Part shown: in pieces, positions 1 to 5,627 of the stretch
Layout of the letters: every line of letters starts with the position of its first letter
Numbering within the stretch: the stretch's first letter is position 1
Assembly (NCBI GenBank): GCA_014379065.1
Contig: JACMMM010000124.1
Coordinates: 1-5,627, forward strand
Reading direction: 5' to 3'
Source of the DNA: Saprospiraceae bacterium
GTDB lineage: Bacteria; Bacteroidota; Bacteroidia; Chitinophagales; Saprospiraceae
DNA length: 5,627 nucleotides
The notes under the pieces: model-generated
Databases searched by the model: none
Told to the model about the DNA's origin: nothing
Seen by the model: only the letters and a program-made list of their open reading frames with translations
Translations under genes and position numbers: made by a program

Positions 1-821
1 GAGTAAGAGTGGAAGCAATAGCATCTCTAAGCCATTTTAACTCTGAGGCTAGTGTAAATGCCTTGCTGGCTAGCACCGAGATGCCTATAGATGACTATAT
101 AGATTATGCTTTGAAGGAATCATTTAAACAGTTGAAACCCGTTTGGATGGAAATGTTTAAGAGAGACAATAAATTTCTTGCAGACGAGCCCGAAAAAGCA
201 AAACGGCTACTTCAGCCGCTTATGTCGCAAGAGGATTTGGATGGACCCGCCTTTGTGGAGGATGATCCCGAATGGCCAATCTATTCCTTCAAAGCCCTTT
301 CACAGGAAGATTACAATGCTTTATCAGCGGCTACAGCGGTCACAAATTTACGGAAGAGTTTGATCCAATTTGAGAAAAATAGCAAAGTGGAAGCTGGGAA
401 TATATCACGGTCAGGATCAAAGTCGGAAGCGATGTTCATTTATTTGGCTGCCATTCCAGGAAAAATGCTTTTCGATAAAAACACTTTTACAATTCCCGCA
501 GGAAAGTCAATTTCTTTGGTTTTTGAGAACCGCGATCAAATGTCGCACAATGTGGTAATTATTAGGCCGGGTAGTATTGACAAAGTGGGAAAGGCGGCTG
601 ATGAAATGGCGAGTTTAAAAGATGGCTATGAAAGGAACTTTGTGCCAGTCATTGACGAAGTGTTAATAGCTACTCCGTTGGTAGCTGCTGGCAAAACTTT
701 TCAATTAGATTTTAAAGCACCTGATGCGCCTGGGAAATACCCTTTTATTTGTTCTTTCCCCGGCCATTGGAGAATGATGCAAGGGGTAATTGATGTAATT
801 AAGGAAGACGTTGGCCAATGA
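1..821 (+). CDS. C-terminal part of a large PVC-type (propeller/HEAT) protein ending in an azurin-like copper domain; 5' end outside window
   Basis: The reading frame is open to the left edge (Val-Arg codons precede the GTG at 9-11), so this is the 3' end of a longer gene and that GTG is not a supported start. About 272 residues are visible; numbering takes codon 9-11 as residue 1. Residues 1-70 are helical and resemble the last HEAT-like repeat of planctomycete-type dehydrogenase/cytochrome proteins (DDYIDYALKES, then a LKPVW motif). A linker follows to about 140. Residues 143-266 form a cupredoxin resembling azurin/auracyanin. His180 (SHNVV), Cys248, His253 and Met257 (CSFPGHWRMM) match the azurin Cys-x4-His-x3-Met spacing, so a mononuclear type 1 copper site is expected. 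The family role is periplasmic electron transfer; the partner is unknown. The missing N-terminal part probably holds a signal peptide and a propeller, and a heme domain could also lie there, but none of this is visible. The stop is TGA at 819-821. The next gene is convergent. Confidence 0.9.
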   Translation, partial: VRVEAIASLSHFNSEASVNALLASTEMPIDDYIDYALKESFKQLKPVWMEMFKRDNKFLADEPEKAKRLLQPLMSQEDLDGPAFVEDDPEWPIYSFKALSQEDYNALSAATAVTNLRKSLIQFEKNSKVEAGNISRSGSKSEAMFIYLAAIPGKMLFDKNTFTIPAGKSISLVFENRDQMSHNVVIIRPGSIDKVGKAADEMASLKDGYERNFVPVIDEVLIATPLVAAGKTFQLDFKAPDAPGKYPFICSFPGHWRMMQGVIDVIKEDVGQ

Positions 822-1037
822 TGTAATGTTTTGCATTCAATAATTGAGTTAAAGGTCGGAAGTCAGAGAGTAAATCTTTAGTAAAAAGACGTATTAATGA
901 AAAATCAATACAGTTAACAATTCAATAAAAAATTGCGCCTAGTCCCGGAACTTTCGTTTGCCCTATATTTACGCTTTAGTATTCTGCGGCAGATTTCGTG
1001 AACGTAATAACCTGCAGTCGATTTTTTTCTGTGAATG

Positions 1038-1068
1038 TCTATAGGCCTCGGGCCTCAAGATCATTTTT
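1038..1068 (+). terminator. Weak terminator-like hairpin followed by a T run
   Basis: A GC-rich stem AGGCC (1043-1047) / GGCCT (1051-1055) closes a TCG loop. It is extended by TCT (1038-1040) pairing with AGA (1058-1060) across a 2x2 internal loop. A run of five T begins at 1064. On the plus strand this could terminate the copper-domain gene, but it lies about 217 bases past that stop codon and the stem is short. It is a weak candidate. Confidence 0.22.
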
Positions 1069-1166
1069 GGCATCGGAGCGCACCATGTTAGTTTGTCCCC
1101 AAAGTTTTATCGAAGTGTTGACTGGAGTCGTTCAATAGCTCGGTTAGAGTAATGTTCTTCCAACGC

Positions 1167-1189
1167 CGTTCTTTTTCATAGAAAGAACG
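1167..1189. terminator. 8-bp perfect inverted repeat in the convergent gap, possible bidirectional terminator
   Basis: CGTTCTTT (1167-1174) is the exact reverse complement of AAAGAACG (1182-1189), with a seven-base spacer that can add one G-T pair. This is the cleanest hairpin in the gap. It lies about 163 bases beyond the stop of the minus-strand gene and about 345 bases beyond the stop of the plus-strand gene. Neither strand shows a clear T run after the stem, so intrinsic termination is uncertain. It might instead be an RNA-processing or stabilising structure. Confidence 0.3.
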
Positions 1190-1352
1190 CTATAGTTTCA
1201 GTTGTGGCTCCATTTATGATCTATTGTTTGATTCGTTCAGAGCAACGCCGTATTTTAAGTGTCAAAGAGTACACTCTTCCAATTTTCGACGGGCGACCAA
1301 AGAAAATATAAATCAATGTTTTCTTCTATTTGCGATCTTGTATCTATTCCGA

Positions 1353-4300
1353 TTACTTTACATCCATCGGGCTGCGCAGATACGCCACCAAATTTACCAC
1401 CTCGGCATCCGTTAAAGGTTCCAGCAGCCCCGGAGGCATCATTGAGGTCGGCGTTACTTCGCGAGATTGAATGGTCGATTTATTGATAACAATGGCATCT
1501 TGCCCTACTACGCGCAGTGTAATTTGTCTTTGATTTTCTGCGATGATGTTGCCCGAATACGTTCGACCATCGCGAGTGGTCAGTACTACCAGCCGGTAGT
1601 CGTCTTGTATTTCCGCGCTCGGCTCGAGAATATTCAGTAGCAGGTAGTCAATGTTAGAACGGTTTGATCCCGTAAGGTCAGGGCCAAGGTTACCACCTTG
1701 GCCAAACAATTTGTGACATGCGCCGCACGAGCGTTGGAATAAAACTTTGCCTTCTTTCACACTTACTTTGCTCATGACCTGGTCGGAAAGCATTGTTTTA
1801 TATTTGGCGTATGCCTTGGCATCGTGCGGTACTTCATCGATTGGTCCCCACACTTCCACAAAGCCGCTGCCCACCACCCGGCGTAACTGCCTCGCAACGT
1901 TAGCTTGCACATCGCGCTTGGGTACTGTATTGTTTTTCAACGATTGTGTCAATAACCAGCCATAGTGAGGCCGCGATGAAAGGGTAAGAATCGCTTCTTG
2001 TTTTTCAGCCGGCGAAAATGAGTCATATTTTTTAAGTAACAATTTTCCCAACGCATCATCATCGAAGGCGGCCATCGAACGGATCGCGTCTATGCGCAGG
2101 TCTGCGTCATGTAACAATTCGGGTAATCCTTTTACCAGGTCTTTATTCTGTTGTGCCGTCAACGCTTGCAATGCTTTACGGCGTTGTTCAACAGGTGAAG
2201 CTGTATTTTTTAAGGTTGTCCAGGCGCGTTGTGCGGATTCCGTATCGCCAAATAATTCGTCTACGTTGGTTGAAAGTTGTTTCGTGACTGTTGAACGTTG
2301 CAAGGAGGAGAGTACATTTTTCCAGCTGCCTGGAGCTTTCAGATCGTTGCGGCCTTCCATTCCGCTTAGCATACCTTCCAGCAAGCTGACCTTCATCGGC
2401 GAATCATCGCCAATGGCAGTAACCAATACCTCTAATGCATCGGCATCGACGGCACGGCGTGCTGCGTACTGCGCAAGCAAGGGGATCTTTGCCTGTGAAG
2501 CCACGTCTAGTGCACGTGTTGGATTTTCGGAAACCAGGTTTTCAAATCCAAACCAGATCATCATCGGAAGGTTGTGATCGGCTTTATCTTCACCATGCTG
2601 CATCAACGCACCCGATACCTTCCAGGCTGTCTCTTTGTCCACCCGTTGCAACGCCGACGCTAGGTACAAACGCACCATTGCTGATCTTTCGTTTTGCGCC
2701 ATCAAAACAAATTTTGTCTGCGCTTCCGCTGATGGGTTCTTATCTTCGCATAAGAATTGAATGCTCCACGCGCGAATTTGTTCTTGTTGATCATTCAGCC
2801 CTTGCTGCAGATCGTCGCTTGATAGCCCATTCGTCATGTGCAGCGCCCACAGTGCGCGTAGCCGCAGACTGGTACTTGTGCTGGTTTGGTAAATTTTCTT
2901 CAGTTCGCTGTGTGTTTTCTTTTTTAAGGTCCCCTTCGCCGCGCGGTGTTGCAAAATATTTCGCGCACGACGTGCATGCCAGTCGCTGGTGCTCAGCTGA
3001 AGTTCCACCAGTTGCTGGTCGCTCAACATGGTAAGGTCTGCATTTCTGTTCTTAAAATTTTCAGCCAGTGTTTCTTTCGGTGCAATGCGATAAATGCGAC
3101 CGGTTTCAGAGTTCAATACTTCTTGTCCGCAGATGTCGGCATCATGCCAGTCGAGCACATACAATGCCCCGTCAGGACCAATCTCCATACTGAAGCCAAC
3201 CCACTGTCCATTATTGGCCAACATAAAGTCGTCGCCATGATGGGCTACAAAGCCGGAGCCCTCAGGTTGCAGTACATCCGAAAGCACGGCATGTTCGTGA
3301 ATGTTCGCCATAAAGATGCGTCCATTGTGTTCCTTTGGAAAAGCGTCTGACTGATAAATGCGTGCGCCGCCGTGTGCGGAACGGTGGCTGTGATCGGTAA
3401 TAGTTTTAATGTCGTTGTACACATACGGATTGAAATGCTGCCCACCTTGCCGATGGTATATTCCACCAGGTATGACATGCCACATGTGGGGAATAACACA
3501 GGCGCTGATGAACAACTGCCCATTGGCGTCGTAATCAATGCCCCATGGATTACTGAAGCCATGCGCTACAACTTCGAAGCGATCTTTGATGGGATGGTAA
3601 CGCCACACGCCGCCGTTGATGTCAACTCCTTCGCCTCGCAAAATATCTTCCGGGAAGGGATCGTTATGCTTGTACAATTTTCCCTTACCAACAGGCTTGC
3701 GCACCTTCGATGGGGTAGCAAAACCCTGACAACCGTAGAGCCAGCCATCAGGACCCCAATGCAAGCTGTTTAGGGTTTCATGGCGATCCCGAATACCCCA
3801 TCCTGTAAGGCGCACTTCGATATCGCTTTCATCAGCAATATCGTCGCGGTTCCGATCAGGCACGAAGAGCAAGTTCGGCGGAGCACCTACAAATACTCCA
3901 TCAAAACCAACGGCGAGCGCTGCTGGAAAGGCAATGCCTTCGATAAAAATTTTCTTTTTATCGGCTACGCCATCTTTATCTGTATCTTCTAAAATCAGAA
4001 TGCGACTCTTGCCTGAGTTTGAAAATCCATGACCCCGGGATTCATAATCTTTATTCTCGGCAATCCACAACCGGCCGCGGTCGTCCCAACAGAATGCCAT
4101 GGGTTGTGTCATCATCGGTTCGGATGCCCACACGTTTACATTGAAGCCATCTTTCACGGTCATGGCGGCAACGGCTTCATCGGGTTTCAGAAATTTTGAT
4201 TGTTTTGCTTCTTCTTTGGCAATATTCCATAACACGGCCGTATTATAGTCGCCCTCTGCGCCTGAAAATGCTGACCATGTTTTAGTGAGGTCTACGTCAT

Positions 4301-5177
4301 TGAGCGTACCGGTGTATACCACAAGCTGGTGGCGGATTACTTCCGTTTCACCTTTCTTAATTTGCCAATCCGCTTCACGCGCGCGTGCCGGGCCTACTCC
4401 TAACTGATTGTCTACACGCCACGGTTGTGGATACCCCTTATTCTCAGGGTGATCGAAAATAGCGACGTGAGCAAAATCATCGCGGCCTTCAACCTGCATG
4501 GCTACATCTACCCACATAGCGCGCTGGCCTTCGGCTTTGTTATTTTTCTGGCGCGCCGCATTCACTACTTCACCATTGATACCTTCTTTCCAGGGCATCC
4601 GCAGGAACAAACCGCCATAGTCATATTTGCCGATGGTGACTTCTGTTTTTGCTTCACCGCGCCATTCGAGCGTTAGAAAAAATTTACCTTCGCTTTCGCG
4701 TGCGGACCAAGTTTGGGTTTCAGTCATCAGCGTCTCACCTTTTTCACCTAGCATATTATATACCGTTTGCCATTTTACTTCAGCACCCTTTGCTTCAAGA
4801 ACATTGACAGCAACGCGTTGCCAATACTCAGCTTCTGGATGATGAAAATAGTCGCGGCCGTTCACACGCGTGAAGCCCCAGTATAGGCCCGTTTGATGTT
4901 TGTGATGGCCAGGACTATATTCCGTAAGGACTCCTTTCCCATCCGGCGCTGCAATGGGATGCAAATACGGCCTGAAATTCGCTCTAGCGTTTTGAACGAC
5001 GAGGGGATTATTCTCACCAGACCGGCAAACGGAAAGTGTGGAGTCGCCTTTATCTTGACGGATCACTAGAGAAGTGTTTACTTCAATTCTTTGTTCATCG
5101 GGCTGTTTGATAAGGGTAAATGCACCTCCCATTAACAAGAGTGTGGCAATTGTCGCAATGGCAAAATGTTTTTTCAT
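1353..5177 (-). CDS. Exported multidomain redox protein: DUF6807 (PmoA-like) + TIGR02604 propeller + HEAT region + TIGR02603 cytochrome c
   Basis: This is a complete 1274-residue protein. The ATG at 5177-5175 is chosen because it begins MKKHFAIATIATLLLMGG, a lysine-rich start and hydrophobic segment (about 5-23) fit for Sec export. The frame is open upstream to a TTG at 5255, but that adds 26 unsupported residues. No Shine-Dalgarno is visible. Domains in order: DUF6807, about 35-305, with RPYLHP, the His91/His92/His94 cluster, YWGFTRVNGRDYF, GGLFLRMP and FDHPENKGYP; a TIGR02604-type beta-propeller, about 333-700, with EDTDKDGVAD (possible Ca-binding loop), LHWGPDGWLYG, NGGVWRYHP, FSNPWGIDYD and VLDWHDADICG; HEAT-like helices, about 710-1095; and a TIGR02603-type cytochrome c, about 1140-1270, with heme motif Cys1151-Gly-Ala-Cys1154-His1155 and Met1247 (SMMPPGLLE) as probable distal ligand. 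Heme attachment implies the periplasmic side. The family is predicted to oxidise a substrate and pass electrons to heme; the substrate is unknown, and a sugar derivative is only a guess. The convergent neighbour also looks like a propeller/HEAT-class protein. Domain calls are firm, the reaction is not. Confidence 0.93.
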   Translation of the reverse strand: MKKHFAIATIATLLLMGGAFTLIKQPDEQRIEVNTSLVIRQDKGDSTLSVCRSGENNPLVVQNARANFRPYLHPIAAPDGKGVLTEYSPGHHKHQTGLYWGFTRVNGRDYFHHPEAEYWQRVAVNVLEAKGAEVKWQTVYNMLGEKGETLMTETQTWSARESEGKFFLTLEWRGEAKTEVTIGKYDYGGLFLRMPWKEGINGEVVNAARQKNNKAEGQRAMWVDVAMQVEGRDDFAHVAIFDHPENKGYPQPWRVDNQLGVGPARAREADWQIKKGETEVIRHQLVVYTGTLNDVDLTKTWSAFSGAEGDYNTAVLWNIAKEEAKQSKFLKPDEAVAAMTVKDGFNVNVWASEPMMTQPMAFCWDDRGRLWIAENKDYESRGHGFSNSGKSRILILEDTDKDGVADKKKIFIEGIAFPAALAVGFDGVFVGAPPNLLFVPDRNRDDIADESDIEVRLTGWGIRDRHETLNSLHWGPDGWLYGCQGFATPSKVRKPVGKGKLYKHNDPFPEDILRGEGVDINGGVWRYHPIKDRFEVVAHGFSNPWGIDYDANGQLFISACVIPHMWHVIPGGIYHRQGGQHFNPYVYNDIKTITDHSHRSAHGGARIYQSDAFPKEHNGRIFMANIHEHAVLSDVLQPEGSGFVAHHGDDFMLANNGQWVGFSMEIGPDGALYVLDWHDADICGQEVLNSETGRIYRIAPKETLAENFKNRNADLTMLSDQQLVELQLSTSDWHARRARNILQHRAAKGTLKKKTHSELKKIYQTSTSTSLRLRALWALHMTNGLSSDDLQQGLNDQQEQIRAWSIQFLCEDKNPSAEAQTKFVLMAQNERSAMVRLYLASALQRVDKETAWKVSGALMQHGEDKADHNLPMMIWFGFENLVSENPTRALDVASQAKIPLLAQYAARRAVDADALEVLVTAIGDDSPMKVSLLEGMLSGMEGRNDLKAPGSWKNVLSSLQRSTVTKQLSTNVDELFGDTESAQRAWTTLKNTASPVEQRRKALQALTAQQNKDLVKGLPELLHDADLRIDAIRSMAAFDDDALGKLLLKKYDSFSPAEKQEAILTLSSRPHYGWLLTQSLKNNTVPKRDVQANVARQLRRVVGSGFVEVWGPIDEVPHDAKAYAKYKTMLSDQVMSKVSVKEGKVLFQRSCGACHKLFGQGGNLGPDLTGSNRSNIDYLLLNILEPSAEIQDDYRLVVLTTRDGRTYSGNIIAENQRQITLRVVGQDAIVINKSTIQSREVTPTSMMPPGLLEPLTDAEVVNLVAYLRSPMDVK

Positions 5178-5627
5178 TTGAGTAGGCGAGGGCAATTGAG
5201 TAAAAAATTGATAAACCAACATCATATTGCGTAATGATGGTAAAAAATCCAACAATTTGATGCAGTTTTTCTTTCGGGCTATAAAAGCGTTTAAAGTCTC
5301 AGATTAATGGATGTTGTATTATTCAATAGGTCACCGACAGACGTCGGAACCTTAGATCCGCAATTTGTTGAAGACATTCATCCAGAATTGGATCGGCCTC
5401 TGAGCCCGATAGACATTTTAGTAAATATGTCCAGATAAGATTTATCTTCTTTACTATCGCTGAGACATTGCAAATGCGTTCTTGAGGGTCGCGTTCGGTT
5501 TTATCGAAAACATCTATCAGCAAATAAATTTTGTTTTAAGATCCGCATGCATAGATGAAACAACTAAGATCTGGTTCCTTGGAATACTGAGTTCAAGGTT
5601 TGTATTCTCCGATTATTCTATTTTGAA
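5178..5627. other. Upstream region of the large minus-strand gene, no convincing gene
   Basis: These 450 bases should hold the promoter and 5' leader of the minus-strand gene. I looked for the Bacteroidota-type -7 element TAnnTTTG on the minus strand and found no exact match with a suitable partner, so no promoter is called. A 66-codon minus-strand frame at 5323-5523 begins only with TTG, contains no ATG and resembles nothing I recognise. A plus-strand ATG near 5556 hits a stop after 11 codons. A hairpin lies at 5328-5352. No tRNA or insertion-sequence end is apparent up to the right edge. Confidence 0.55.
5328..5352. other. Hairpin upstream of the large gene
   Basis: CCGAC (5334-5338) pairs with GTCGG (5343-5347) around an AGAC loop. 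The stem is extended by AGGT (5328-5331) pairing with ACCT (5349-5352) across a small CA/A internal loop, giving nine base pairs in total. On the minus strand it lies about 150 bases before the chosen ATG of the large gene, so it could be a leader structure, or a terminator of something transcribed from beyond the right edge. No T run follows on either strand, which argues against a standard intrinsic terminator. Confidence 0.25.

Larger units (their letters stand above)
822..1352. other. Convergent intergenic region, no credible gene
   Basis: This 531-base gap lies between the stop codons of two convergent genes. It is AT-rich, especially in its first 140 bases. Only short open frames occur; those reaching across 1353 merely run into the opposite strand of the large minus-strand gene. 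I see no tRNA-like fold, tandem repeat or insertion-sequence end. It holds two weak hairpins (1038-1060 and 1167-1189) that could help end transcription from either side. The gap is long for a simple convergent junction, so a small RNA or a decayed gene cannot be ruled out by eye. Confidence 0.6.

Noticed and set aside
1161..1251. Nine-base direct repeat CAACGCCGT at 1161-1169 and 1243-1251
   Set aside because: A nine-base match within about 500 bases is expected roughly by chance and there is no third copy.
2092..3034. Plus-strand open frames of 161 and 199 codons
   Set aside because: They lie wholly opposite the large minus-strand gene, whose translation has clear domain motifs. They are antisense shadows with low-complexity, Ser/Arg-rich translations.
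3245..3773. Other open frames of 60-133 codons on both strands
   Set aside because: They overlap the well-supported propeller coding region in other frames and show no domain motifs.
4263..5075. Reading the 'PmoA' label of the DUF6807 domain as a methane monooxygenase subunit
   Set aside because: The true membrane PmoA subunit of particulate methane monooxygenase is an integral membrane protein. This domain is soluble in character with no membrane segments, so the label is a legacy family name and no methane oxidation is implied.
5323..5523. 66-codon minus-strand open frame upstream of the large gene
   Set aside because: It starts only with TTG, has no internal ATG, is closed by a stop just upstream (5536-5538), and the translation matches no family I recognise. 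Kept only as a note in the upstream region entry.
5354..5547. Nine-base direct repeat AGATCCGCA at 5354-5362 and 5539-5547
   Set aside because: It is of a length expected by chance in a 450-base region and does not flank anything recognisable as a mobile element.

Overview
The window looks like part of a Bacteroidota chromosome, probably a Cytophagales- or Chitinophagales-type environmental bacterium. This rests on protein content: large exported cytochrome/beta-propeller proteins of the kind first catalogued in planctomycetes and Verrucomicrobia and common in Bacteroidota, a DUF6807 domain, AT-rich intergenic DNA and no obvious Shine-Dalgarno at the one visible gene start. The taxonomic call is inference. 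No RNA gene, mobile element, CRISPR array or tandem repeat was seen.

Layout. (1) Positions 1-821, plus strand: the 3' end of a large gene that starts outside the window. The visible part is the end of a helical HEAT-like region, a linker and a C-terminal azurin/auracyanin-like blue-copper domain with all four expected copper ligands. (2) Positions 822-1352: a 531-base gap between two convergent genes, holding two weak hairpins and no credible gene. (3) Positions 1353-5177, minus strand: one complete gene for a 1274-residue exported multidomain protein. It has an N-terminal hydrophobic export segment, a DUF6807 ('PmoA') domain, a TIGR02604-type dehydrogenase-like beta-propeller, a long HEAT-like helical region and a C-terminal TIGR02603-type cytochrome c domain with a CGACH heme site. 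(4) Positions 5178-5627: about 450 bases upstream of that gene with no convincing gene; it should hold the promoter and 5' leader.

How they may work together. Both proteins appear to belong to the same broad class of periplasmic, propeller/HEAT-based redox proteins. One ends in a cytochrome c and the other in a cupredoxin, so they could sit in one periplasmic oxidation pathway, with the propeller/DUF6807 part acting on a substrate (perhaps a carbohydrate derivative) and heme or copper passing electrons on. That link is a hypothesis: the genes are convergent, not an operon, and no substrate can be read from the sequence. The most unusual item is the fusion of DUF6807 to the complete propeller-HEAT-cytochrome architecture in a single chain.
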